A DNA stretch of 64,000 nucleotides from Streptomyces sp. NBC_00094 (GCF_026343125.1 NZ_JAPEMB010000001.1:2108001-2172000), one strand, 5' to 3'. Shown: positions 52,897 through 62,635, counted from the stretch's first letter. Notes: generated from the letters alone by a model not told the origin. Numbers and translations: made by a program.

Positions 52897-52930
52897 TGAC
52901 ATGCATCCTGCCACATGATCGCGCATGCGC

Positions 52931-52963
52931 AAGACCCCGGTCCGCATACTGGACCGGGGTCTT
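52931..52963 (-). terminator. Terminator after trpD
   Basis: Perfect 13-bp stem AAGACCCCGGTCC / GGACCGGGGTCTT with a 7-nt loop, 11 bp after the trpD stop. Confidence 0.88.
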
Positions 52964-52973
52964 GGGGGAACGA

Positions 52974-54038
52974 CTACGCGTTGCTGGCGGCGATCCAGCG
53001 TTCCAGCACCTGGCGGGCGGCGCCGGAGTCGATCGACTCGGCCGCCCTCGCGATGCCGGCGCTCAACTGCTCCACGAGAGTGCCCCCGCCCGCTTCGAGC
53101 GCCGTGAGCGCCGCCGCCGCGTTGAGCAGGACCGCGTCCCGTACCGGCCCGGTCTCCCCGGCGAGCAGCCGACGGGCGACGTCCGCGTTGTACGAGGCGT
53201 CCGCGCCGCGCAGCGCCTCCAGGGGTACGAGGTCGATGCCCACGTCCCGCGGGTCGAAGCGCTCCTCGGTCACCGTGCCGCCGCGGACCACCCACACGCG
53301 GGAGGTGGACGTGGTCGTCAGCTCGTCCAGGCCGTCGTCGCCGCGGAAGACCAGGGCCGAGTTGCCGCGCTCGGCGAAGACCCCGGCCACGATCGGCGCC
53401 ATGCGCGCGTCGGCGACTCCGACGGCCTGGGCCCGCACCTTGGCCGGATTGGTCAGCGGGCCGAGGACGTTGAAGGTCGTCCGGATGCCCAGCTGGCCGC
53501 GCGCGGCGGCGACGTGCCGCAGCGCCGGGTGGAACTTCACCGCGAAGCAGATGGTGATGCCGGCTTCCTCGGCGACCTCGACGACCCGCTGCGGGGTCAG
53601 GCCCAGGTTGATGCCGAGCTTCTCCAGGACGTCGGAGGAACCGGAGGCGGAGGACGCGGCGCGGTTGCCGTGCTTGACGACCTTCGCTCCCGCTCCGGCG
53701 GCCACGATCGACGCCATCGTGGAGATGTTGACGGTCTTGGCGCCGTCGCCGCCGGTTCCGACGATGTCGACGGCGGGGCCCGGCACCTCGATCACGTTGG
53801 CGTGCTCGTACATGCTCCGTACGAGGCCGGTGATCTCCGCGACCGTCTCGCCCTTGGCCCGCAGCGCCACCATGAATCCGGCGATCTGGGCGTCGGTGGC
53901 CTCGCCGCGCATGATCAGGTCCATCGCCCAGGCCGTGTCGTCGGCGGCGAGGTCGCGGCCTTCGAGCAGGCCGTTCAGGAGGGCGGGCCAGGAGCGGCCC
54001 GCCGACGTAGGTCCTCCAGCGGGGGTCGCAGCGCTCAT
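52974..54038 (-). CDS. trpD: Anthranilate phosphoribosyltransferase
   Basis: 354 residues, standard length. Family motifs: [20 protein letters not shown] (PRPP phosphate loop), [57 protein letters not shown], and the Asp-Glu metal pair in [16 protein letters not shown]. It joins anthranilate to PRPP in tryptophan synthesis. The substrate-producing TrpEG is encoded 25 kb away in this window, and TrpD is not in an operon with other trp genes. It lies between the SAM-IV leader and the qcr cluster on the same strand. Confidence 0.95.
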   Translation of the reverse strand: MSAATPAGGPTSAGRSWPALLNGLLEGRDLAADDTAWAMDLIMRGEATDAQIAGFMVALRAKGETVAEITGLVRSMYEHANVIEVPGPAVDIVGTGGDGAKTVNISTMASIVAAGAGAKVVKHGNRAASSASGSSDVLEKLGINLGLTPQRVVEVAEEAGITICFAVKFHPALRHVAAARGQLGIRTTFNVLGPLTNPAKVRAQAVGVADARMAPIVAGVFAERGNSALVFRGDDGLDELTTTSTSRVWVVRGGTVTEERFDPRDVGIDLVPLEALRGADASYNADVARRLLAGETGPVRDAVLLNAAAALTALEAGGGTLVEQLSAGIARAAESIDSGAARQVLERWIAASNA

Positions 54039-54101
54039 GGCAGCTCCTGATCGTCACGTAGGGAATACAAGGGTCACCCTATCGACCCCCGGAGACGGCG
54101 A

Positions 54102-54132
54102 AGAGCCCCGTCCATCGAATGGACGGGGCTCT
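54102..54132 (-). terminator. Terminator after qcrB
   Basis: Perfect 13-bp stem AGAGCCCCGTCCA / TGGACGGGGCTCT with a 5-nt loop, 37 bp after the qcrB stop. Confidence 0.88.
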
Positions 54133-54169
54133 CACCGTGGCGACCTACGTCATCGGAAGGTCAAGGTGA

Positions 54170-55795
54170 TCAGTGGTGGCCGTGGCCGCTCTGGATCTCC
54201 TTGTACTCCTCCGAGGTGGGCTTGGCGACCTGGCTGTCGCCGCCGTAGTAGCCCTTGTTGAGCTTGACCCGGAGCTTCTCGATCGCGCCGATCTTGCGCT
54301 CCACGCCGTTCTCGTCGACGGCCGGCGGCAGCTCCGCGGGCTCGTACTGCTCGTGCGCCGTGAGGCGGTGCAGCTCGCCCTGGCTGAGCGGCTCGTGGAC
54401 CTCGACGAACTCACCGTGCGGCAGGCGCTTGATGATGCCCGACTCGCGGCCGTGCAGCACCTTGTCCTTGTCCCGGCGCTGGAGGCCGAGGCAGATCCGC
54501 TTGGTGGCGATGAACGCGATGACCGGGCCGACGAAGAAGAAGATCCGCACGAACCAGGTGATCGAGTTGATCGACAGGTGGAAGTGGGTCGCCCAGAGGT
54601 CGTTTCCACCACCCACGAGCATGATCATGTACGCGGTGATCCAGGCGACACCGAAGCCGGTGCGCGTCGGAGCGTTGCGCGGGCGCTGCGAGATGTGGTG
54701 CTCGCGCTTGTCGCCGGTGATCCAGGACTCGATGAACGGGTAGACCGCGATCGCGCCGAGCACCGCCGGGAAGATCGCCAGCGGGATCATCACGCCCAGG
54801 ACCAGCGTGTGGCCCCAGAGGTTGATCTCCCAGCCCGGCATGACACGGATCAGACCCTCGGCGAAGCCCATGTACCAGTCGGGCTGGGCGCCGGTGGACA
54901 CCTGGTCCGGGCGGTACGGGCCGAGGGCCCAGATCGGGTTGATCGAGGCGATCGCCGAGATGACCGCGATGACACCGAAGACCAGGAAGAAGAAGCCTCC
55001 GGCCTTCGCCATGTACACGGGCAGCAGCGGCATGCCGACGACGTTCTTGTTCGTGCGGCCGGGGCCCTCGTAGTGCGTGTGCTTGTGGACGACCACCAGG
55101 ATGAGGTGGGCGACCACGAGGCCCAGCATGATGCCGGGCAGCAGCAGCACGTGCGCCGAGTAGAACCGGGCCACGAAGTCGCCGCCGGGGAACTCCCCGC
55201 CGAACAGGAACATCGAGAGGTACGTGCCGACGACCGGCACGGACAGGATCGCGCCCTGCATGAAGCGGACACCGGTGCCGGAGAGCAGGTCGTCCGGGAG
55301 CGAGTAACCGGTGAAGCCGGTGAACATGCCCAGGAAGAACAGCAGGAAGCCGAACAGCCAGTTGATCTCACGCGGCTTGCGGAACGCGCCGGTGAAGAAC
55401 ACGCGCATCATGTGCACGAACATGCCGGCGAGGAAGATCAGCGCCGCCCAGTGGTGGATCTGCCGGATCAGCAGACCACCGCGCACCTCGAACGAGATGT
55501 GCATGGTCGAGTTGAACGCCTCGGACATCAGCTGTCCCTGGAGCGGGACGTACGGTCCGACGTACTCCACCTCGTTCATCGACGGGTGGAAGAACATCGT
55601 CAGATAGACGCCCGTCAGGATGATGATGAGGAAGCTGTAGAGGCAGATCTCGCCCAGCATGAAGGACCAGTGGTCCGGGAAGATCTTCCGCATGTTGGCC
55701 TTGGCCAGCGTGTAGATCCCCAGGCGACCGTCGGCCCAGTCGACGACCCGCTCGCCGGCGGGTGCCTTCTTGTTCGTATCGGTCACGGTGCTCAT
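54170..55795 (-). CDS. qcrB: Cytochrome bc1 complex cytochrome b subunit
   Basis: 541 residues. Actinobacterial QcrB: eight or nine membrane helices with the paired haem ligand His in RQIHHWAALIFLAGMFVHMM and FYSAHVLLLPGIMLGLVVAH, the Qo-site PDWYMGFAEGLIRVMPGWEI (replacing the canonical PEWY by PDWY, as in actinobacteria), and a long charged C-terminal tail. It oxidises menaquinol and delivers electrons to QcrA and QcrC. The start overlaps the qcrA stop (ATGA); last gene of ctaE-qcrC-qcrA-qcrB. Confidence 0.96.
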   Translation of the reverse strand: MSTVTDTNKKAPAGERVVDWADGRLGIYTLAKANMRKIFPDHWSFMLGEICLYSFLIIILTGVYLTMFFHPSMNEVEYVGPYVPLQGQLMSEAFNSTMHISFEVRGGLLIRQIHHWAALIFLAGMFVHMMRVFFTGAFRKPREINWLFGFLLFFLGMFTGFTGYSLPDDLLSGTGVRFMQGAILSVPVVGTYLSMFLFGGEFPGGDFVARFYSAHVLLLPGIMLGLVVAHLILVVVHKHTHYEGPGRTNKNVVGMPLLPVYMAKAGGFFFLVFGVIAVISAIASINPIWALGPYRPDQVSTGAQPDWYMGFAEGLIRVMPGWEINLWGHTLVLGVMIPLAIFPAVLGAIAVYPFIESWITGDKREHHISQRPRNAPTRTGFGVAWITAYMIMLVGGGNDLWATHFHLSINSITWFVRIFFFVGPVIAFIATKRICLGLQRRDKDKVLHGRESGIIKRLPHGEFVEVHEPLSQGELHRLTAHEQYEPAELPPAVDENGVERKIGAIEKLRVKLNKGYYGGDSQVAKPTSEEYKEIQSGHGHH

Positions 55796-56844
55796 CCGCG
55801 CTCCCAGAAGGCAGGACCGACGGGCTCGTCGAAGTCGCCGAGCGCCTCCAGGAAGCCCTTGTCGTTCACGCCGATCCGCAGCTGCGGGAGGGCGTGACCG
55901 GCCGGGCCGAAGATGACGCGGGCGCCGTCGGAGAGGTCGAAGGTGGACTGGTGGCACGGGCAGAGCACGTGATGCGTCTGCTGCTCGTACAGGGAGATCG
56001 GGCAACCCACGTGGGTGCAGATCTTCGAGAAGGCGACCACGCCCTGGTGCGACCACTCGAGCTCGCGCTTGTCCTTGATGTCCTCCGGCTGGATCCGGAC
56101 GATCATCAGGGCGGCCTTGGCGATCTCGGTCTGGAAGTCGTGGTCGTGCTCCGACATGCCCTCGGGCATCGCGAAGGTCAGCGAACCGACCGCGACGTCC
56201 TCGGGGCGCAGCGGCTCATGCGTGTTCATGTTGATGAGCTGCTTGCCCCTGGCCCACTTGGTGGTCCGGAGCTTCTTCTCGGGCAGCGGGCCCATGTCAC
56301 GCAGGAGCATGACGCCGGAGAGCGGGACGAGCGCCAGCGCACCGAACATCGTGTTGCGGATGAGCTTGCGACGGCCGAAGCCGGACTCGGCGGCACCGGC
56401 CGCGAAGTCCGCCAGGACCTGCGCCTTGACCTCGGGCGACGCCGCGATCGGGTGACGCTCGTCGGCGACCTCGACGTCGGACATCAGGGTGCGGGCCCAG
56501 TGGACCGCACCCGCGCCGATGAAGAAGAGCGCCGCACCGAGGGTCAGACCCAGCGCGAAGTTCAGCGAGGACACCCGGCCGAAGGGCCAGATGTACACGA
56601 TGTGGTCGACCGGGAAGATCACGTACGAGGCGATGAAGCCGACGGTGGCCAGCATCGACAGCGTGAACATGAAGGCGACCGCACGCTCGGACCGACGGGC
56701 GGCACGCTCGTCGATGTCCTGGATGCGCGGCTTGTGGGGCGGGAGGCCCGGGTCGGCGAACGGGTCGTCGGCGACCTTCACCGCGCCGTGCGCGGTGTCC
56801 TGCCCGGCGGGCAGGTTCTCTTCTGGAATCTCTTGGGTACTCAT
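55792..56844 (-). CDS. qcrA: Rieske iron-sulfur subunit of the bc1 complex
   Basis: 350 residues. Three membrane helices in the N-terminal half (VAFMFTLSMLATVGFIASYV; FALGLTLGAALFFIGAGAVH; TMFGALALVPLSGVMLL), the actinobacterial form. Rieske [2Fe-2S] ligands are in CTHVGCPISLYEQ (Cys-x-His) and CPCHQSTFD (Cys-x2-His). It carries electrons from QcrB to the dihaem cytochrome QcrC. It overlaps qcrC upstream and qcrB downstream, each by 4 bp. Confidence 0.96.
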   Translation of the reverse strand: MSTQEIPEENLPAGQDTAHGAVKVADDPFADPGLPPHKPRIQDIDERAARRSERAVAFMFTLSMLATVGFIASYVIFPVDHIVYIWPFGRVSSLNFALGLTLGAALFFIGAGAVHWARTLMSDVEVADERHPIAASPEVKAQVLADFAAGAAESGFGRRKLIRNTMFGALALVPLSGVMLLRDMGPLPEKKLRTTKWARGKQLINMNTHEPLRPEDVAVGSLTFAMPEGMSEHDHDFQTEIAKAALMIVRIQPEDIKDKRELEWSHQGVVAFSKICTHVGCPISLYEQQTHHVLCPCHQSTFDLSDGARVIFGPAGHALPQLRIGVNDKGFLEALGDFDEPVGPAFWERG

Positions 56845-57650
56845 GACTTCTTGGCCTTAGCGGTGTGGGCCGCGACCCAGATGGCAACTGCGATGAGCGC
56901 ACCCAGACCGAAGATCCAGGCGAACAGACCCTCGGAGACGGGGCCGAGGCCACCGAGCTTGAGACCGCCCGGGTTGTCGGCCTTGTCGCTGTTGACGGCC
57001 TGGACGTACGCGATGATGTCCTGCTTCTGCTTCTCCGGCATGATCGTGTCGGGGAAGGAGGGCATGTTCTGCGGGCCGGTCTGCATGGCCTCGTAGAGGT
57101 GCTTCGGGCTCACGCCTTCGAGGCTCGGGGCGTACTTGCCGTTGCTCAGCGCGCCGCCCTCACCGGTGAAGTTGTGGCACTGGGCACAGTTGGAGCGGAA
57201 CAGCTCGCCACCCTTGGCGACGTCCGCACCGTCAGGGCTGTACTGGCCCTCGGTCGGCGTGATTGCACCGGCACCGAGAGAAGCCACGTACGCCGCGAGC
57301 TGATCGATCTCAGCCTGCGAGTAGATGACCTTCTTCTTTGGGACCTGGGCGCCCGGCTGCTGGGCCGGCATGCGGCCCGTGCCGACCTGGAAGTCGACGG
57401 CGGCCGAACCGACGCCGACCAGGGACGGGCCGTCAGTGGTGCCCTGACCGCCGGTTCCGTGGCAGCTGGCGCAGCCGACGGAGTAGAGCTTCTTGCCCTC
57501 CTCGATCGCGAGGGACTGGGCGGTTTCATCGGCCTTCGCCGTGCCCGCGGGCGCGAACGCGGCGTACAGCCCCCCAGTGGCCGCCAGCGCGAGTAGGAGG
57601 ACGACGACCGCCGCCAGCGGATGGCGTCGTCGTGCGGAGAGCTTTTTCAC
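56841..57650 (-). CDS. qcrC: Dihaem cytochrome c subunit of the bc1 complex
   Basis: 269 residues. N-terminal signal anchor (PLAAVVVLLLALAATGGLYA), two haem c sites CASCH (about 60) and CAQCH (about 160) with distal Met candidates (DIIAYVQAVN region), and a C-terminal membrane helix (FAWIFGLGALIAVAIWVAAH). In actinobacteria, which lack soluble cytochrome c, this subunit bridges the bc1 complex directly to the aa3 oxidase. It lies 74 bp after ctaE, with a small hairpin between, and overlaps qcrA by 4 bp. Confidence 0.96.
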   Translation of the reverse strand: MKKLSARRRHPLAAVVVLLLALAATGGLYAAFAPAGTAKADETAQSLAIEEGKKLYSVGCASCHGTGGQGTTDGPSLVGVGSAAVDFQVGTGRMPAQQPGAQVPKKKVIYSQAEIDQLAAYVASLGAGAITPTEGQYSPDGADVAKGGELFRSNCAQCHNFTGEGGALSNGKYAPSLEGVSPKHLYEAMQTGPQNMPSFPDTIMPEKQKQDIIAYVQAVNSDKADNPGGLKLGGLGPVSEGLFAWIFGLGALIAVAIWVAAHTAKAKKS

Positions 57651-57724
57651 GGATTACCCCGGTGTCAGGATCTTCTGCGTCGATGCTTGCTGGATGTCTC
57701 GGTCCGCCGTGTCGGCGGGACCGA

Positions 57725-58345
57725 TTACTTGATCATGTAGATCGTGGCGAAGAGGCCGATCCAGACGACATCGACGAAGTGCCAGTAGTAGGACACGACG
57801 ATGGCGGCGGTTGCCTGCTCGTGGGTGAACCTCTTGGCGGCGTACGTCCGGCCGAGGACCAGCAGGAAGGCGATGAGACCGCCCGTCACGTGCAGGCCGT
57901 GGAAGCCGGTGGTCAGGTAGAACACCGAGCCGTACGGGTCCGACGAGAGCGAGAGGCCCTCGTGCTTCACCAGCTCGGTGTACTCGAAGACCTGGCCGCC
58001 GATGAAGATCGCACCCATCACGAACGTGATGATGAACCACGACCGGAGCTTCTTCACGTCGCCCCGCTCCGCGGCGAAGACGCCGAGCTGGCAGGTGAGT
58101 GAGGAGAGCACCAGGATCGTGGTGTTGGTCGCCGAGAACGGGAAGTTCAAGGCCGAGGCCTTTTCCGCCCAGAACTCGGGACCTGTCACCGATCGCAGGG
58201 TGAAGTACATCGCGAAGAGGGCCGCGAAGAACATCAGCTCGGAGCTCAACCAGATGATGGTTCCGACGCTGGTGAGGTTCGGTCGATTGACCGACGGGTG
58301 CGCGTGCCCTGTTTCTACTGTCGTTACTGTCGCCACGACCGACAT
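57725..58345 (-). CDS. ctaE: Cytochrome c oxidase subunit III
   Basis: 206 residues. Five membrane helices of short actinobacterial COX3: [80 protein letters not shown] and [20 protein letters not shown]. It stabilises the aa3 core. The ATG lies inside a perfect 21-bp palindrome and no Shine-Dalgarno sequence is found at normal distance. First gene of ctaE-qcrCAB. Confidence 0.95.
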   Translation of the reverse strand: MSVVATVTTVETGHAHPSVNRPNLTSVGTIIWLSSELMFFAALFAMYFTLRSVTGPEFWAEKASALNFPFSATNTTILVLSSLTCQLGVFAAERGDVKKLRSWFIITFVMGAIFIGGQVFEYTELVKHEGLSLSSDPYGSVFYLTTGFHGLHVTGGLIAFLLVLGRTYAAKRFTHEQATAAIVVSYYWHFVDVVWIGLFATIYMIK

Positions 58346-58356
58346 TATGTCGGTCG
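58336..58356. promoter_or_regulatory. 21-bp perfect palindrome over the ctaE start codon
   Basis: CGACCGACAT-T-ATGTCGGTCG: 10-bp perfect arms around one base. The ctaE ATG (58343-58345, minus strand) is the inner part of one arm. It could be a DNA operator or an RNA hairpin that hides the start codon. Confidence 0.7.
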
Positions 58357-58536
58357 CTTATCCCGCCCTCACTCCGGGGGGTGCCGTTCGGAGTGTCAGA
58401 GGGGTGTGTCCAGCCCGAACGGCCCATCGGAAGCCCCTTCGAACAGGTGCTGAACGGGTGTTGACGGGGTGTGGACCGGAGTAGCATCCCGCGCATCGAT
58501 CGACGACCTTCCCACGGACTTCCCCACGGAGGAACG

Positions 58537-58938
58537 ATGCAGTCGAGTGCCACGGTCCTGGTCTACAGCGACGACGCGAACACCCGCGCGCAGGTGCGCC
58601 TCGCCGCGGGGCGCAGGCCCGCGGCCGACGTGCCCCCGGTCGCGTTCGTGGAGTGCGCCACGCTGCCTGCGGTGCTGAAGCGCCTGGACGAGGGCGGCAT
58701 CGACGTCTGCGTCCTGGACGGCGAGGCGGTGCCCGCCGGCGGCATGGGTGTCTGCCGGCAGATCAAGGACGAGGTCTTCCGCTGCCCGCCGGTGCTGCTG
58801 CTCATCGGGCGCCCGCAGGACGCCTGGCTGGCCACCTGGAGCCGCGCGGACGCCGCGACCACCCTCCCGGTGGAACCGGTGGAGTTCGCGGCGTCCCTGG
58901 CCGCCCTGCTGCGTTCCCGGCTGTCCCTGGACGCGTAA
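58537..58938 (+). CDS. Receiver-like small protein
   Basis: 133 residues from ATG 58537 (GGAGGA at 5 nt). Fold and motif order resemble a CheY-type receiver: VLVYSDDANTRAQVRLAAGR (acidic pair), the candidate phospho-acceptor Asp in IDVCVLDGEAVPAGGMGVCR, and PPVLLLIGRPQDAW. The conserved Lys of the fifth strand is missing and no output domain follows, so it may be a pseudo-receiver. It lies alone, divergent from ctaE, between the two halves of the respiratory cluster, where close relatives appear to keep it (memory). Confidence 0.75.
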   Translation: MQSSATVLVYSDDANTRAQVRLAAGRRPAADVPPVAFVECATLPAVLKRLDEGGIDVCVLDGEAVPAGGMGVCRQIKDEVFRCPPVLLLIGRPQDAWLATWSRADAATTLPVEPVEFAASLAALLRSRLSLDA

Positions 58939-59010
58939 CCCCCAGGCGAGTGAGCCGAAGGGGCGCGGCCGGGGGAACAGTCCCGAGCGCGCGGAGGCCC
59001 GTGAGGAACT

Positions 59011-59112
59011 GGGGGTCCCCCCGCCGAAGGCAGGGGGAGGGTCGAGCACGGTCGGGACTGTGAGCCCGGCTTGAGCGCCCCGTGGGGGTCCCCCCGGCGA
59101 AGCCAGGGGGAG
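59011..59112. repeat. Two copies of a GGGGGTCCCCCC-type dispersed repeat
   Basis: 29-bp copies at 59011-59039 and 59084-59112, identical in the GGGGGTCCCCCC start and AGGGGGAG end and differing at a few positions. Each can form a small stem-loop (CCCCC/GGGGG). They fill the gap between the convergent receiver-like and L,D-transpeptidase genes; this motif is common in Streptomyces intergenic DNA. Confidence 0.7.
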
Positions 59113-59121
59113 AACCGAGCC

Positions 59122-60381
59122 CTAGAAAGAGAGCGGCCGGAGGCGGGCCTTGGCGTCCTCGGTGGCGGTCGGGTCCCCCGACGCCTCCACCAGGGCGCTG
59201 CCCTTGCGCCACTTCTCCCACGGCATGTTCCAGTCGCCGAAGCCGTTGCCGAAGGTGTCCATCGTGTCGCCACGGCTGTTGACGGTCCTGACGATGTCGC
59301 CGGGGCGGACGGTCTTGTAGAACCAGGCCGCGTTCCCGGTCGACATGCCGACACAGCCGTGGCTGACGTTCGCCACGCCCTGCGAGCCGACGGACCACGG
59401 CGCGGCGTGGACGTATTCACCGCTCCATGTCACCCGAGTGGCGTAGTAGACCGGCAGGTCGTACGACTCGGCACTGCCCTCGGCTATGCCGACGCTGGTG
59501 CCGCGCATCCGGACGTAGTACTCCTTGCCGAGCACGACCTTGATGCCGTTGCGGGTGGAGAAGCCGGGCTTGCCGGTGGTCACCGGAATGGTGTTGATCA
59601 CTTCTCCGTTGCGCCGCACGGTCATGTAGTGCGACCCGGCGTCCGCGACAGCCTCGACGCGGTCGCCGATGGAGAGCTTCAGCGGCTTGGACGCGCCGCC
59701 GTAGAGCTTGTCGCCCACCTTGAGGCCGTCCAGGTTGGCGGTGGCCGTGACGAGCGCGCCGGCGGGCCAGTACTCCTTCGGGCGGAAGTGCAGCTTCTTG
59801 TCGTCCACCCAGTACCAGGAGCCCTGCACGGCGGGTGTGGAGCGGACCTTGAGGGCCCGCTCGACGACGGCACGGGCCGCCCGGTCCTTGACGGGGAGGG
59901 CGAGGTCCGCGGTGATCGGCTGTCCGACGCCGTAGGTGCCCGCCTCCGGCCCGAAGGCGACGGTCAGGGCCCGCTTGGCCGGAGCCGTCTCGAACGTGTA
60001 CGTACGGGCGCCTGGAGCCCCGTCCTCGTCCTCGGTGGCCACCCGGACCGTGTAGCGGGTGCCCGCCGCCAGAGCGGCCGTGGAGCGCCAGCGCTGCCCG
60101 TCCGCGGTGAGTTCGCCCGCCAGATGGCGGTCGGCCGCGTCGGTGACGGTGACGTCGGTGATCCGACCGCCCTCGCCCTTGGCGGAGATCTCCAGGGGCT
60201 TCTCGGGGTCCGCCTTCGCGCCGCCGACCGCCGCGCTGATGGCGAGCTGGTCCGCCGCGTCATAGGGCTTCACCGACAGCGGATGGCCGTCGGAACCCGC
60301 GCACGCCGTGGCGGCTGCGGTGACGGTGACGGCCAGAAGAGTGCAGCTCAGAACAGTCCGAATGCGCGGCGTGTCGTTCAT
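59122..60381 (-). CDS. L,D-transpeptidase lipoprotein (Ldt with Ig-like domains)
   Basis: 419 residues, ATG 60381 (GGTGA at 5 nt). Signal VLSCTLLAVTVTAAATACAG with a weak lipobox (ATAC). Two Ig-like domains (about 35-240) precede the YkuD domain, whose active site is HAAPWSVGSQGVANVSHGCV (His and nucleophilic Cys of SHGC). It forms 3-3 crosslinks in peptidoglycan in the manner of mycobacterial LdtMt2. It is followed by the GGGGGTCCCCCC repeats and is preceded by ctaF across a terminator, so it is separately transcribed. Confidence 0.92.
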   Translation of the reverse strand: MNDTPRIRTVLSCTLLAVTVTAAATACAGSDGHPLSVKPYDAADQLAISAAVGGAKADPEKPLEISAKGEGGRITDVTVTDAADRHLAGELTADGQRWRSTAALAAGTRYTVRVATEDEDGAPGARTYTFETAPAKRALTVAFGPEAGTYGVGQPITADLALPVKDRAARAVVERALKVRSTPAVQGSWYWVDDKKLHFRPKEYWPAGALVTATANLDGLKVGDKLYGGASKPLKLSIGDRVEAVADAGSHYMTVRRNGEVINTIPVTTGKPGFSTRNGIKVVLGKEYYVRMRGTSVGIAEGSAESYDLPVYYATRVTWSGEYVHAAPWSVGSQGVANVSHGCVGMSTGNAAWFYKTVRPGDIVRTVNSRGDTMDTFGNGFGDWNMPWEKWRKGSALVEASGDPTATEDAKARLRPLSF

Positions 60382-60431
60382 GACATCACCGTAAGAACAA
60401 TCCCCGGCGTGGGCGCGTCGAGTGCTGCAAA

Positions 60432-60475
60432 CGAGGGGCCCGGACACTTCGGTGACGAAGTGTCCGGGCCCCTCG
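60432..60475 (-). terminator. Terminator after ctaF
   Basis: Perfect 20-bp stem (CGAGGGGCCCGGACACTTCG and complement) with a GTGA tetraloop, 28 bp after the ctaF stop; ends the ctaCDF operon. Confidence 0.92.
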
Positions 60476-60503
60476 GTGTGCTCCGGTACGGAGCGGGGTA
60501 CCG

Positions 60504-60902
60504 CTACTGGTTCTGGTTCTCGCCGCGGTAGAACTCGAAGACCCAGCCGAAGAGGCCGACCAGGAGCAGCGGGAACGAGAAGTACAGGATCCACCAGCCC
60601 ATCGCGACGGCGAGGAAGGCGAGCGCACCGCCGACGGCCAGCGACAGCGGCTGCCAGCTGTGCGGGGCGAAGAAGCCCACTTCACCGGCCTCGTCCGCGA
60701 CGTCGGCTTCCTTGTCGTCCTGCGCCATCGCGTCGACACGCTTGGCCGTGAAGGCCAGGTAGTAGCCGATCATGATGGACAGGCCGAAGGCCAGGAAGAG
60801 CGCCGTCGTACCGACCGGCTCCTTGGACCAGACGCCGTAAAGGATCGCCATGGCAAGGATGAAGACGCTCAGCCAGATGAACATCTTGCCTTGGATCTTC
60901 AC
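60504..60902 (-). CDS. ctaF: Cytochrome c oxidase subunit IV (actinobacterial)
   Basis: 132 residues with four membrane helices: [38 protein letters not shown], then after a charged loop [20 protein letters not shown] and [18 protein letters not shown]. This small subunit is specific to actinobacterial aa3 oxidases. It overlaps the ctaD stop by 4 bp (ATGA) and is last in ctaC-ctaD-ctaF. Confidence 0.94.
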   Translation of the reverse strand: MKIQGKMFIWLSVFILAMAILYGVWSKEPVGTTALFLAFGLSIMIGYYLAFTAKRVDAMAQDDKEADVADEAGEVGFFAPHSWQPLSLAVGGALAFLAVAMGWWILYFSFPLLLVGLFGWVFEFYRGENQNQ

Positions 60903-62635
60903 TTGCCGGCCTCCTTGCTGCCCGCGAGGGCCTCGACGGCGTGGCCCTTGTTCTCGAGCTGGTCGACAGCCGCGATCTCAGGGTGGTGCAGATCGAACGC
61001 CGGGGATTCGGAACGGATCCGCGGCAGGGTGAGGAAGTTGTGCCGCGGCGGCGGGCAGGACGTCGCCCATTCGAGCGAACGGCCGTAGCCCCACGGGTCG
61101 TCGACCTCGATCTTCTTGCCGTACTTGGCGGTCTTCCAGACGTTGTACATGAACGGCAGGATCGACAGACCGAGCAGGAAGGAGGAGATCGTCGAGATCG
61201 TGTTCAGCGCGGTGAAGCCGTCGGCGTCGAGGTAGTCCGCGTAACGACGCGGCATGCCCTCGGCACCGAGCCAGTGCTGCACCAGGAAGGTGCCGTGGAA
61301 GCCGATGAACAGCGTCCAGAACGTGATCTTGCCGAGGCGCTCGTCCAGCATCTTGCCGGTGAACTTCGGCCACCAGAAGTGGAACCCGGCGAACATCGCG
61401 AAGACCACGGTGCCGAAGACGACGTAGTGGAAGTGCGCGACGACGAAGTACGAGTCGGAGACGTGGAAGTCCATCGGCGGCGAGGCCAGGATGACGCCGG
61501 TCAGACCACCGAAGGTGAAGGTGATCAGGAAGCCGATCGTCCAGAGCATCGGTGTCTCGAACGACAACGAGCCCTTCCACATCGTTCCGATCCAGTTGAA
61601 GAACTTCACGCCTGTCGGTACGGCGATGAGGAACGTCATGAAGGAGAAGAACGGCAGGAGCACGCCGCCTGTGACGTACATGTGGTGCGCCCACACGGTC
61701 ACGGACAGGCCGGCGATCGCGATCGTCGCGGCCACCAGACCGATGTAGCCGAACATCGGCTTACGGCTGAAGACCGGGATGATCTCGGAGACGATGCCGA
61801 AGAACGGCAGCGCGATGATGTACACCTCGGGGTGGCCGAAGAACCAGAAGAGGTGCTGCCACAGCAGCGCTCCACCGTTGGCCGCGTCGAAGATGTGCGA
61901 GCCGAACTTGCGGTCCGCCTCCAGGGCGAACAGCGCAGCCGCCAGGACCGGGAAGGCGAGCAGGACCAGGACACCGGTCAGCAGCACGTTCCAGACGAAG
62001 ATCGGCATGCGGAACATCGTCATGCCCGGAGCGCGCATGCAGATGATCGTGGTGATGAAGTTGACCGAACCGAGGATCGTGCCGAAGCCGGAGAAGGCCA
62101 GACCCATGATCCACAGGTCGGCGCCGACACCCGGCGAGCGGACGGCGTCCGACAGCGGGGAGTAGGCGAACCAGCCGAAGTCGGCGGCACCCTGCGGGGT
62201 GAGGAAGCCGGCGACCGCCATGATCGAGCCGAAGAGGTACAGCCAGTACGCGAACATGTTCAGCCGCGGGAACGCCACGTCGGGCGCGCCGATCTGCAGC
62301 GGCATGATCCAGTTCGCGAATCCGGCGAACAGCGGCGTCGCGAACATCAGCAGCATGATCGTGCCGTGCATCGTGAACGCCTGGTTGAACTGCTCGTTCG
62401 ACATGATCTGCGTACCCGGACGGGCCAGCTCGGCGCGCATGAAGAGCGCCATCAGGCCGCCGACGCAGAAGAACGCGAACGACGTGACCAGGTACATCGT
62501 CCCGATCGTCTTGTGGTCGGTGGTGGTCAGCCACTTGATCACGACGTTGCCGGGCTGCTTGCGCCGTACGGGCAGCTCGTTCTCGTACGAGTCCTCAGCT
62601 GCGGCGGCACCCTGGGTTTCGTTGTGGATGCTCAC
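60899..62635 (-). CDS. ctaD: Cytochrome c oxidase subunit I
   Basis: 578 residues from GTG 62635. Twelve membrane helices with the haem a/a3 and CuB ligands: [16 protein letters not shown] (low-spin His), [20 protein letters not shown] with the His-Pro-Glu-Val-Tyr crosslinked motif, [10 protein letters not shown] (CuB pair), and [11 protein letters not shown] (haem ligands). It reduces O2 and pumps protons. The GTG start overlaps the ctaC stop (GTGA); the next gene, ctaF, overlaps its stop. Confidence 0.97.
   Translation of the reverse strand: MSIHNETQGAAAAEDSYENELPVRRKQPGNVVIKWLTTTDHKTIGTMYLVTSFAFFCVGGLMALFMRAELARPGTQIMSNEQFNQAFTMHGTIMLLMFATPLFAGFANWIMPLQIGAPDVAFPRLNMFAYWLYLFGSIMAVAGFLTPQGAADFGWFAYSPLSDAVRSPGVGADLWIMGLAFSGFGTILGSVNFITTIICMRAPGMTMFRMPIFVWNVLLTGVLVLLAFPVLAAALFALEADRKFGSHIFDAANGGALLWQHLFWFFGHPEVYIIALPFFGIVSEIIPVFSRKPMFGYIGLVAATIAIAGLSVTVWAHHMYVTGGVLLPFFSFMTFLIAVPTGVKFFNWIGTMWKGSLSFETPMLWTIGFLITFTFGGLTGVILASPPMDFHVSDSYFVVAHFHYVVFGTVVFAMFAGFHFWWPKFTGKMLDERLGKITFWTLFIGFHGTFLVQHWLGAEGMPRRYADYLDADGFTALNTISTISSFLLGLSILPFMYNVWKTAKYGKKIEVDDPWGYGRSLEWATSCPPPRHNFLTLPRIRSESPAFDLHHPEIAAVDQLENKGHAVEALAGSKEAGK

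Noticed and set aside
52716..52916. 66-codon minus-strand frame covering the SAM-IV region
   Set aside because: It reads through the conserved riboswitch aptamer. Only its last six codons, with their own ribosome site, were kept as a possible hexapeptide.
57699..57724. Hairpin between ctaE and qcrC as a terminator
   Set aside because: A bulged 10-bp stem exists, but ctaE and qcrC are normally co-transcribed; an mRNA-processing or partial-attenuation role is as likely, so it was not listed.
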